Assembly (NCBI RefSeq): GCF_018596335.1
Contig: NZ_JAHEPS010000004.1
Location: 372,001 to 436,000, forward strand
Length of the DNA stretch: 64,000 nt
Direction: 5' to 3'
DNA from: Shewanella jiangmenensis
Lineage (GTDB): Bacteria > Pseudomonadota > Gammaproteobacteria > Enterobacterales > Shewanellaceae
Position numbers and translations under genes: made by a program. Shown in pieces: positions 17,901 through 25,082 of this stretch (positions are counted from its first letter, which is position 1; each line of letters starts with the position of its first letter). A model generated the notes under the pieces. That model did no database searches, had not been told where the DNA came from, and saw only the letters and a program-made list of their open reading frames with translations.

Positions 17901-18986
17901 ATGGATATAAAGTACAATTTAAAACCCGCATCAGAGCGCCGCACTGAACCTTTTGTCCCTCAGGGAGAGGTGGGCTTTGGCAAACTCAGAACCGACCATA
18001 TGTTCATGATGGATTACAAGGACGGCCAGTGGCAAAACGCCCGCATCCTGCCTTACGGTCCGTTTGAAATGATGCCCGGCGCCATGGCGCTGCATTATGG
18101 TCAGTCCATCTTCGAAGGCGCCAAGGCCTTTATGCATGACGATGGCGAGATTTATACCTTCCGTCTCGACAAAAATGCCCAGCGGCTCAATCGCTCTGCG
18201 GACATTGTCTGTATCCCGACTATCCCTGAAGAAGTGCAGCTTGAGGCCATCAACGCCCTGATTGATGTGGACCGTTTGTGGTTCCCGCGTCAGGCCGGTG
18301 CCTGCCTCTACATTCGCCCTTTTATTTTTGCCACTGAAGACAGATTGTCGGTAAGCCCCGCCAGCCAGTACACCTTCTGCGTAGTTCTGAGCCCAAGCGG
18401 CGCTTATTACGGCAAAGATTTAAGCGCTATCCGCCTGCTTATCACCACTAAGTACCACCGCGCGGTATCGGGCGGCACGGGTGCCTCCAAGGTGGCCGGT
18501 AACTACGCTGCGTCACTGCGTGCCGGCAAAGCCGCCGCTGAATACGGTGCTGCCCAGGTGCTGTATCTGGATGCCTCTAACCAGTACATTGAAGAAGTGG
18601 GCGCCATGAATCACTTCCATATCCGTAAAGACGGCACCTTGGTGATCCCGGAATTTACCGACACCATTCTGCGCTCCATCACCTCCGAGTCGATTCTGGC
18701 GCTGGGTGAAGAGCTTGGCTTTAAGGTGCGTCAGGAAACCGTAAAACTCACGGATTTCATTGCCGATATCGAAGCCGGTGAAATCGTCGAGGCCGGTGGT
18801 TTTGGTACCGCCGCCGTGGTATCGCCGGTTGGCTCCTACATTTTTGAAGACGGCCGCATCGTGACCGTGGGTGACGGGCTGGTGGGCGAGCGTATTCGCC
18901 ACATCTACAAGGTGTACACCGAGATGCAAAAGGGCCTGCGCCCTGCACCGGCTGGCTGGGTGCGTAAAGTCGAGCGCCGCGGCTGA
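17901..18986 (+). CDS. ilvE: Branched-chain amino acid aminotransferase (class IV, type II)
   Basis: 361 residues from ATG 17901, with AAGGTGG upstream; earlier in-frame codons lack homology. The sequence carries the BCAT type II signature: MALHYGQSIFEGAKAF, YIRPFIFATE, and GGTGASKVAGNYAASL whose Lys binds PLP. It interconverts Val/Leu/Ile and their 2-oxo acids with glutamate in the cytoplasm. It is 30 kb from the other ilv genes and is a single-gene unit ending at a strong terminator. Type II BCATs are the long form resembling mitochondrial enzymes rather than E. coli IlvE. Confidence 0.93.
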   Translation: MDIKYNLKPASERRTEPFVPQGEVGFGKLRTDHMFMMDYKDGQWQNARILPYGPFEMMPGAMALHYGQSIFEGAKAFMHDDGEIYTFRLDKNAQRLNRSADIVCIPTIPEEVQLEAINALIDVDRLWFPRQAGACLYIRPFIFATEDRLSVSPASQYTFCVVLSPSGAYYGKDLSAIRLLITTKYHRAVSGGTGASKVAGNYAASLRAGKAAAEYGAAQVLYLDASNQYIEEVGAMNHFHIRKDGTLVIPEFTDTILRSITSESILALGEELGFKVRQETVKLTDFIADIEAGEIVEAGGFGTAAVVSPVGSYIFEDGRIVTVGDGLVGERIRHIYKVYTEMQKGLRPAPAGWVRKVERRG

Positions 18987-19030
18987 CAGGCAACTGACAA
19001 CTCAGTCAGACAGTACTGTTCAGAAAGTGC

Positions 19031-19054
19031 AAAAGGCTCCCTCGGGAGCCTTTT
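19031..19054. terminator. Bidirectional intrinsic terminator
   Basis: Stem AAAAGGCTCC / GGAGCCTTTT with a CTCG loop. It ends ilvE and, on the other strand, the DcaP-like porin transcript. Confidence 0.9.
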
Positions 19055-19072
19055 TGCTGGGCGCAGTTTGCC

Positions 19073-20131
19073 CTAAAAGTGCAGTATCGAGCTTAGCTGC
19101 ACATAGCTTGAGTCGCCCTGGGCTTGGCTGCGGTAGGGGTTGGCCTTATCGCGCACCAGATAGTGGCCGAGTTCAATTCCGATACTGAGATTGGCGCGTA
19201 AATCGTGAAACAGATTGAGTGCCAGGTGGCCGCGGCGGTTTTGCTCCGCTTCGGTGTCAATCAGCCCCAGATACAGGTTACTGCGGCTTGACTCAGTCAG
19301 ATGATGCCGAAGGGACAGCATGCCGCCTCGGGTCAGCTCCGGCTGGTTATTGAATACGTCCGCCGCCGCCGAGGTGCCGATGTAGCGGCCAAGGTGTCCG
19401 TAATGCAGCTGCCACACCAGCTCGCTCTGTGGATTAATCCGCAAAAGACCCGAGAGCGAGGTACCAAAGGCAGCTTGCTGTGAGCCGTCGATGGGCAGGC
19501 TGCGAGCCAGCGCGGCAACAGAGACATTGCCCCAGTCCGCATCATGGCTGTATTTGACTATCAGGTCCGGCAGCGCCATATCGGCCTCGGGTGTGGCCGT
19601 TTCGTCATAATCCCGGGTGAGCCAGGCCGGGTTTTCCAGCGCAAATTGCCAGCTGCCCCGGGTGAAGCGCAGCTGAGCCTGACGTACCATGGCTTCGCCC
19701 ACCAGCGCACCGCCAAGGTTGGCCGATTCGGGAAAGCTTGCGGTATTGACGAGGGTTGACCAGGTTTGCCCGGCAGTAAATCCCTGGTAGCTCAAGTAAG
19801 CGTGCCGCAGCCGGGGCGAATAGCTGTTGGAGACGTAAGTGTTGCCCTGAGCAGAGCCTGCAAAGTCGATTTCGGCGTAGGCCCGGAGGCTATCATCGGG
19901 GTTGCTGCCTTGATTGATGCTCAGGTGAAAACGGCTTTCCTGGGCGCTGAACTGGGTTTGAGTGTGGCGCTGGGCTATGCCTCCGGGGTTGCCATCGAGT
20001 ATGGGTTTGAAGGCAAGGGTGCCATGGGCCAACTTGGCGTCGGCCTTGATAAAACCGCCACCACTGAACTCAGCCGCAGCAGTCGGCAGGCTTATCAGGG
20101 CGCACAGCAGGGCGCTGACAGAGTATTTCAT
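19073..20131 (-). CDS. DcaP-like outer-membrane porin
   Basis: 352 residues: signal peptide (cut near TAAA), then a beta-barrel pattern ending in ILHF with terminal Phe. GGFIKADAKLAHGTLAFKP, RAYAEIDFAG and LRHAYLSYQGFTAGQTWSTL are typical of the DcaP family, named for a dicarboxylate-linked porin of Acinetobacter. It lacks the N-terminal coiled coil of longer DcaP proteins. It is last in the flavoprotein/cytochrome/porin/cupin row but separated from it by a terminator, so it probably receives read-through. Likely passes small organic acids; substrate inferred. Confidence 0.78.
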   Translation of the reverse strand: MKYSVSALLCALISLPTAAAEFSGGGFIKADAKLAHGTLAFKPILDGNPGGIAQRHTQTQFSAQESRFHLSINQGSNPDDSLRAYAEIDFAGSAQGNTYVSNSYSPRLRHAYLSYQGFTAGQTWSTLVNTASFPESANLGGALVGEAMVRQAQLRFTRGSWQFALENPAWLTRDYDETATPEADMALPDLIVKYSHDADWGNVSVAALARSLPIDGSQQAAFGTSLSGLLRINPQSELVWQLHYGHLGRYIGTSAAADVFNNQPELTRGGMLSLRHHLTESSRSNLYLGLIDTEAEQNRRGHLALNLFHDLRANLSIGIELGHYLVRDKANPYRSQAQGDSSYVQLSSILHF

Positions 20132-20147
20132 GGTTTGGCGAGTCCGT

Positions 20148-20169
20148 AAAAAAGGGGGCCGAGGCCCCC
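20148..20169 (-). terminator. Intrinsic terminator inside the cupin-porin gene row
   Basis: On the minus strand GGGGGC-CTCG-GCCCCC is followed by TTTTTT. It lies 11 bp after the cupin stop and 17 bp before the DcaP-like start, too tight for a separate promoter, so it may dampen rather than end transcription. Confidence 0.88.
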
Positions 20170-20179
20170 AAGGGGAGTG

Positions 20180-20920
20180 TTACTTTTTGAAGATGGCTTC
20201 GTTGCTGCCATAAGGGCCAAGGCCGAGATCGCGCTTGCGGATAACATCGACACGGTCGAAGGCCTCTTCGGCAACCCGCAGGTTTTTCACGTCTTTGCGC
20301 CAGTAGTATTTGAAACCATCGAAATGGGCGTTCTTGGGATACCAGTACATCACGCCCAGCCCCTGCTCACTCATGATGGGGGTGTTGTGGATATGGGCGC
20401 CGGGAATGTAAAAGTACTGACCTTTTTTCAGTGGCTGGAATTTGTTGTCGGCCAGGGTCGGGCTCTCGCCGGTGACCACGTAGTAGCACTCGGGCTGGCC
20501 GTGGAAATGCGGCTCATGGTCGGACTTGCCGCCATTGGTGATGCCAATGACCACCGGGCTGTCGGACAGCTCTTTCCACAGATAGCCCACCGGCGCGTTT
20601 TTCAAATCGCAATCCTTGGCTTCAAGGATGTTGCCGTTGTCGTCCATGGTTTTACAAAAGCGCTGGTCGGCGGCAATGCTGTCGTTGGCCTGGATGCTGT
20701 TGAAATCGACCTTACCCGCTTCCCAGTCGCGGATGTAGGCCTCTACCTGCGGATCGCGGCACTGCTCGGGCATGGTGTCCTGCGGTGCGTAGGGCGAGCT
20801 GTCGTATGGTACCGGCGTCATCTGCTGATAGGGCAGCTGGGCATGGTTGCACTGGGGGCCCTGCGCCAGGGCGCCTGTGCTGATGACGGCTAAGATGGTG
20901 GCAAGCATGGATTTATTCAT
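20180..20920 (-). CDS. Periplasmic cupin protein with DMSP-lyase-like metal motif
   Basis: 246 residues: signal peptide (cut after GALAQ, about residue 20), then a spacer with Cys24, 54, 89 and 104, and a C-terminal cupin. Motif 1 is H135-x-x-H138-x-H140-x3-E144-x-Y146; motif 2 is YIPGAHIHNTP with His178. His138/140, Glu144 and His178 would form the metal site. The H-x3-E-x-Y spacing is that of DddQ-type DMSP lyases of the cupin DLL superfamily (recalled, not searched). It is shorter than the periplasmic lyase DddY (about 400 residues). Its place in an operon with a periplasmic reductase suggests it makes or handles the reductase's substrate. Other cupin activities remain possible. Confidence 0.6.
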   Translation of the reverse strand: MNKSMLATILAVISTGALAQGPQCNHAQLPYQQMTPVPYDSSPYAPQDTMPEQCRDPQVEAYIRDWEAGKVDFNSIQANDSIAADQRFCKTMDDNGNILEAKDCDLKNAPVGYLWKELSDSPVVIGITNGGKSDHEPHFHGQPECYYVVTGESPTLADNKFQPLKKGQYFYIPGAHIHNTPIMSEQGLGVMYWYPKNAHFDGFKYYWRKDVKNLRVAEEAFDRVDVIRKRDLGLGPYGSNEAIFKK

Positions 20921-20937
20921 GGTGATCCCCTTTTGGC

Positions 20938-22071
20938 TTAGAAGTAGTAACCGAAGTTGATGTTGACGCGCTTATCCCAGTCGTCGCCGATTTCCGGCAG
21001 GCCTACGTGGTCGTTATTCAGGGTGGAGAAGGTCATGTTTTTGCCCATCACGAAGTCCACCATGGTGTAAGTGGCGCCTGCGGCGATGGCGCAGCCGGTG
21101 ACGTTCTGGTAGCTGTTGTCGTAGCTGTCGTCGTCCACATCCGGGGTCATCACACCGAAGTCGTTGTAGCATTTGACGCTGCCAAAGCTGGTGGGGAAGG
21201 TCTTGGCCAGATTCAGGTTGTATACCTGGCCTTTGCTGGCAATTTCGTACTGCCAGCTGACCACGGAAATCCCGATTTTATTCGGGTCGATGGCATCGGC
21301 GGCATCGTACTCGTACTGCATGGCCTGCAGTTGCAGGTTCCAGCCCTTGTAACTGCTGTCCAGGTGCAGCGCGGCGGCATAACGGTCGCCGTTGTTGCCT
21401 GTGCTGCTGTTGTAAATCTGGCCGACTTCCACCGAGCCGCCGAAGGTGGTCTGGCCGCCTTCATGTTCAAGGGTGTAGGTTTGGCGCAGGTTAATCTGAT
21501 TGGTTTCTTCGTTGTGGTACTCGGTGCCGTTGATGGTGCCGGTATAGAGGTCGGCAGCGTATCGTTTGTTTTCACCGGCGGCGTATTCCGGGTTTTTGTA
21601 GAAGGCGATATCCGTGTGCCAGCCGTTTTTCTCGTAAACGGCCTTGATACCTATGTCGTGGTTATCTTCAAAGCCCAGATAGTAAGGCAGGCCAAACCAC
21701 CAGCTGTTGGAGATAAACTCGCGGTTGCCAAAAGGCACCTTGTTAACCCCGAATTGCAGCTGCCAGTCGTCATTGGCCTGGTAGTAGCCGTAACCGTACT
21801 TGATGTAGTCGGTTGATGAGGTGAAGCGGTATTCCGCCGCCAGACCCCAATCGCCCATCTTGCCGTCGAACTTGATGGCGGCCATGTCGAAGTTGAAGTC
21901 GCCGCCCTTGTCCTTGGATTTTTCATCATAGTCGCGATAGGCGTAGTTGACCCTGACGGCGCCGCCCACCTTGATGCCATCCTCCGATGTCTCGGCACTG
22001 GCGTGGAATGTTGGCAGGCTGAGCGCTGCCACAATGCAAAGCGAAAGTTTGGATTTGGTGTTCATCATCAT
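20938..22071 (-). CDS. Outer-membrane porin of the flavocytochrome operon
   Basis: 377 residues: signal peptide (cut near FHASA, residue 26), then amphipathic strands (GGAVRVNYAYRDYDEKSKD, FNFDMAAIKFDGKMGDWGLAAEYRF) and terminal NINFGYYF with C-terminal Phe. It is acidic and Tyr/Asp-rich, without resemblance to OmpC-type porins. It lies 18 bp upstream of the cupin gene and 22 bp downstream of the tetraheme gene, so it is co-transcribed. A role in letting the substrate of the periplasmic system enter is inferred from context. Confidence 0.78.
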   Translation of the reverse strand: MMMNTKSKLSLCIVAALSLPTFHASAETSEDGIKVGGAVRVNYAYRDYDEKSKDKGGDFNFDMAAIKFDGKMGDWGLAAEYRFTSSTDYIKYGYGYYQANDDWQLQFGVNKVPFGNREFISNSWWFGLPYYLGFEDNHDIGIKAVYEKNGWHTDIAFYKNPEYAAGENKRYAADLYTGTINGTEYHNEETNQINLRQTYTLEHEGGQTTFGGSVEVGQIYNSSTGNNGDRYAAALHLDSSYKGWNLQLQAMQYEYDAADAIDPNKIGISVVSWQYEIASKGQVYNLNLAKTFPTSFGSVKCYNDFGVMTPDVDDDSYDNSYQNVTGCAIAAGATYTMVDFVMGKNMTFSTLNNDHVGLPEIGDDWDKRVNINFGYYF

Positions 22072-22092
22072 TACTGCTCTTTATTGTTGGAA

Positions 22093-22461
22093 TTACATTT
22101 CAGCGAACCAGCTGCGGTGGCAGTCAGTGCACAGCGGGGTCTTTTTCTTGTGTTCGGCATGGCAGGCCAGACAGCTGGCGCCTTCGCCGAAGTGAATTGA
22201 TTTGTGAGGGTGTGCTTCTTCGATGGGCAATGCCTCGTCGGCAATGGCTATCTCAGTGATGGAGCCATGACATTCGACGCAGGCGGCATCTGTGGTGTTT
22301 TTCTTGCCGGCTTCCTGATGGCAGGCTTTGCAGCCGTCTTCGTAAAGGAAGCTGTGATTTTCGCGGCCCTGGAGTTTACCTTTGACCGGAACCAGCTCTC
22401 CAGCCACCACAGGGCCAAACAGTGACAGGGTTAACAGCAAAGAGGTGATGGATGTTTTCAT
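22093..22461 (-). CDS. Periplasmic tetraheme cytochrome c (flavocytochrome electron-donor subunit)
   Basis: 122 residues: signal peptide to about residue 20, then four CxxCH motifs, CKACH (44-48), CVECH (61-65), CLACH (97-101) and CTDCH (111-115). Size and spacing match the N-terminal heme domain of Shewanella fumarate reductase Fcc3, here as a separate polypeptide. It lies 6 bp downstream of the flavoprotein gene. It would take electrons from a CymA-type quinol dehydrogenase and pass them to the flavin subunit; CymA is not in this window. Confidence 0.92.
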   Translation of the reverse strand: MKTSITSLLLTLSLFGPVVAGELVPVKGKLQGRENHSFLYEDGCKACHQEAGKKNTTDAACVECHGSITEIAIADEALPIEEAHPHKSIHFGEGASCLACHAEHKKKTPLCTDCHRSWFAEM

Positions 22462-22467
22462 TTGTGA

Positions 22468-23991
22468 TTACCCCCGAAGATCGCTGGCAAGGGTTTCGGC
22501 CACGACAATGCCCATGACCAGGCATTCGAGGCAGGAAGTGGAACTGAGACGGGTTTCACCGTGGATACCGCCGGTGGATTCACCAATGGCATACAGGTTT
22601 GGCATGGGGTTTAGTGTGCGCGACGCCAGCACCCGGCCACCGAGGTCGGTTTTGAGGCCGCCCATGCAGTAGTGCACCTTGGGCCAGACGCGGGACACCA
22701 CAAAGGGTGGTTTAAGGAGCTGCGCCGTATCCATTTTGCGGTTGAACAGCGGGTCGTGCCGCGCCTCAACATGCTGGTTGTGTTCGGCAATCGACGCCTT
22801 GAGTGCGGCTTCATCGATGTTGAACTGCTTGGCCATGGCCTCGATGCTGTCGACTTTCCAGGCCATTTTATCGCGAAGGGCGCGCACCACGCGGTCATCA
22901 TCGGGATGATCCAGATAGTTGAAAAACGCAATCGGGTAGGCGGGAGAGCCGTCCGGGTGGCGGTTTTTCATGATGGCTTCGGAGCAGGTTTTGCGATCGG
23001 CACGCTCGTCCATATAGCGGCGGCCATTTAGCACACTGACTGACATGCCTTCGTGCCAGGTAATGGACAAGAGCGCATTGGACCAGCCAAAACCGCCTTC
23101 ATCCGGGCTACCCCAGTGGCCGGTTTGGATCATATTCATGTGCACCGGCAGCGCGCCGTGGTGCATGGCGGTCAGGGTGACTTCACCTGTGGCACCGGCG
23201 GCATTGGTGCAGTCCAGTGTGGGATCCAGTGACGGGTCGAACAGGGCGCGCAGTGCCATGTTCTGGGCAAAGCCGCCGTGGGCGAGGATGACCCCTTTGC
23301 TGGCCTTGATATGGCGGATTTCACCTGTGCTCATGTCCGGATAGCGGTAGTTGCTGCGAACCTTTACCCCGACAATACGGCCAGATTCCATAATGAAATC
23401 TTCAACATATTGCTGCAAGCGGGCCTCAACGCCTTCGGCTTTCGCCACCTCGAGCAGCTTGGTGGTGATGTCGCCGCCGGTGCCGTGTTGGGTGCGGATG
23501 GCTCGGGCTTTGTTGTGGCCGCCGACCTGAATATTAAAGCCCTCGCGGAATTTTACCCCCGACTGGACACACAGGTCGTAGGCTTCCAGCGAGCGACTGG
23601 CAATTTGCTCCAGCATGGGTACATCGGCCATGCCGCGGCCGGATTTTATCTGATCTTTCACCAGCTCTGCCGGTGAGTCATCGTTGACGCCCTGCGCCAG
23701 TTGGATGGGGTTTTTCGGAATGGCCAGCCAGCCGCCGTTGATGGCCGAATTGCCACCAAAGACCTGCATTTTTTCCAGCACCAGCACCTTGCCGAGTTTC
23801 TTGCGGTTTACATTCACTGCCGCCGACAGCCCGGCAAAGCCCGAGCCTATGATGACGACATCGACCGTCTCATCCCATTGAATGGTGGATTGGCAGTTGT
23901 CGGCCGCGTTCGCCCCGGTGGTGAACATGGCACCCAGGCCGCCCAGGGTGACCCCGGTACCCAGTTTCAGAAACTGTCTTCTGCTTTGCAT
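22468..23991 (-). CDS. Tat-exported flavin subunit of a fumarate-reductase-family periplasmic reductase
   Basis: 507 residues from ATG 23991, with AAGGA upstream; the in-frame extension to 24063 lacks a signal. Tat motif SRRQFLKLG, then the FAD-binding VVIIGSGFAGLSAA. Compared from memory with Fcc3: catalytic-arginine region DERADRKTCS, His in KVHYCMGG, and Arg in GIHGETRLSS are kept. The segment equivalent to LLSESARG, which binds the second carboxylate of fumarate, reads LLSITWHEG, so fumarate itself is unlikely. No heme motifs of its own. Candidate substrates are acrylate, methacrylate, urocanate or aryl-acrylates. First gene of the operon, divergent from a TetR regulator. Confidence 0.88.
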   Translation of the reverse strand: MQSRRQFLKLGTGVTLGGLGAMFTTGANAADNCQSTIQWDETVDVVIIGSGFAGLSAAVNVNRKKLGKVLVLEKMQVFGGNSAINGGWLAIPKNPIQLAQGVNDDSPAELVKDQIKSGRGMADVPMLEQIASRSLEAYDLCVQSGVKFREGFNIQVGGHNKARAIRTQHGTGGDITTKLLEVAKAEGVEARLQQYVEDFIMESGRIVGVKVRSNYRYPDMSTGEIRHIKASKGVILAHGGFAQNMALRALFDPSLDPTLDCTNAAGATGEVTLTAMHHGALPVHMNMIQTGHWGSPDEGGFGWSNALLSITWHEGMSVSVLNGRRYMDERADRKTCSEAIMKNRHPDGSPAYPIAFFNYLDHPDDDRVVRALRDKMAWKVDSIEAMAKQFNIDEAALKASIAEHNQHVEARHDPLFNRKMDTAQLLKPPFVVSRVWPKVHYCMGGLKTDLGGRVLASRTLNPMPNLYAIGESTGGIHGETRLSSTSCLECLVMGIVVAETLASDLRG

Positions 23992-24079
23992 CGAATCGTC
24001 CTTCTTGTTGAACTGAGAAGGACAATAACGGTGCGGGTGGCGGCAAAAGGTGAACCCGGTCACGGCCGAATTGGCCGGA

Positions 24080-24115
24080 AAAACTTATTCGTGACCCAGG
24101 TGGTGAATAAGTTTT
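24080..24115. promoter_or_regulatory. Inverted repeat, probable operator for the TetR-family regulator
   Basis: AAAACTTATTC (24080-24090) and GAATAAGTTTT (24105-24115) form a perfect 11-bp inverted repeat around 14 bp. It sits between the divergent flavoprotein and TetR genes. A smaller CGGCC / GGCCG repeat is at 24063-24077. The size fits binding of one or two TetR-type dimers; the assignment is inferred. Confidence 0.7.
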
Positions 24116-24291
24116 CAGCGCTCGGCGGTGACAGATTTTGCCGCCGCAGTGGGCTGCAGTTCACGTTTTGGCAACCCCATATCTCTTTAGTGTGAGGCGC
24201 ATGAAGTTATCGCGGTTGCAGCACGGCCATGGGCGGCCTGTGCTGGCATAATCAGCTGGCCTACTTTGTTGGAGCTGTTGGAGAGATACCG

Positions 24292-25068
24292 GTGAAATGT
24301 CCGACCGATGCCATGACGGCCTTGCGATGTAACCAAATTCTGGATGCGGCAGCCGTGCTGGTTGAACAGCAGGGGATAGTGTCATTCAAGTTTTCGCAGC
24401 TTGCGAAAGAAGTCGGCTGTTCAACCGGAACCCTTTACCGGTTTTTTCAGGGTAAAGAGGACATTCTGGTGTGTTTGTTTTTACGCCATGCCACCTCCAA
24501 CTACCTGGCGGCCTTTGTTCGCCGCCACCCCGAGCTCACAGCTCAGCAGCGATTGTTGCTGCCGGTGATCTTTACCTTTGAGACGATTCGGCGCAGCAAG
24601 GTGTTTTTTACCTTAAGGTCGGTCTCGGTCAATAAATTGGTGTGGCAACTGGCCAGCGAAGAAAAGGTTGGTAAGTTTAAGCGGCGGATCAATGCATTCT
24701 GGAGCTGGTTTCATCGATCGATTGATTTGGCCATCGCCAGCGGCGAACTGAGCGCCGGAGACCGTGAGCGCAGCGAGCTGACCCAGTCGCTGGTGTTTTT
24801 CCTCACCGGCGTGCTGACCCAATTTGAAAGCGAGCTTATCCCGGTGGAATTTCTGGGTGAGCGGCGGGAAACCTGTTATCGGCATCTGGCTTTGTTGATG
24901 TCTCGCTACGGCTGGCAACAGCCGCTTACTCAGGCGCGTTACACTGAACTTGAAGCGCAGGTTGCGCGGTTTTTTGATGCCGAGGTCAAATCCCAGGGGA
25001 ATTGTGACAGCTGCGCGGCGCTGGATTCTCAGCTGCAGCAAGATTGCTGCAGCTTCAAGGCGCACTGA
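24292..25068 (+). CDS. TetR/AcrR-family transcriptional regulator
   Basis: 258 residues if started at GTG 24292, which has GGAGAGA five bases upstream; ATG 24313 is an alternative and the ATG at 24229 is unsupported. The N-terminal HTH is FKFSQLAKEVGCSTGTLYRFFQGKEDIL. The C-terminal effector half is helical and ends with a cysteine-rich tail (NCDSCAA, QDCCSF) that is unusual for the family and could bind metal or sense redox state. Divergent from the flavoprotein operon, which it presumably controls. It ends 14 bp before the stop of the convergent sensor gene. Confidence 0.85.
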   Translation: MKCPTDAMTALRCNQILDAAAVLVEQQGIVSFKFSQLAKEVGCSTGTLYRFFQGKEDILVCLFLRHATSNYLAAFVRRHPELTAQQRLLLPVIFTFETIRRSKVFFTLRSVSVNKLVWQLASEEKVGKFKRRINAFWSWFHRSIDLAIASGELSAGDRERSELTQSLVFFLTGVLTQFESELIPVEFLGERRETCYRHLALLMSRYGWQQPLTQARYTELEAQVARFFDAEVKSQGNCDSCAALDSQLQQDCCSFKAH

Positions 25069-25082
25069 TAAGGTACCGGGAG

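Noticed and set aside
20180-20920. Cupin considered as DddY itself
   Set aside because: DddY is about 400 residues with a long N-terminal region; this is 246. Only the metal-motif spacing is shared, so no symbol was assigned.
22468-23991. Flavoprotein considered as fumarate reductase FccA
   Set aside because: No fused heme domain, and the segment that binds fumarate's second carboxylate is changed.
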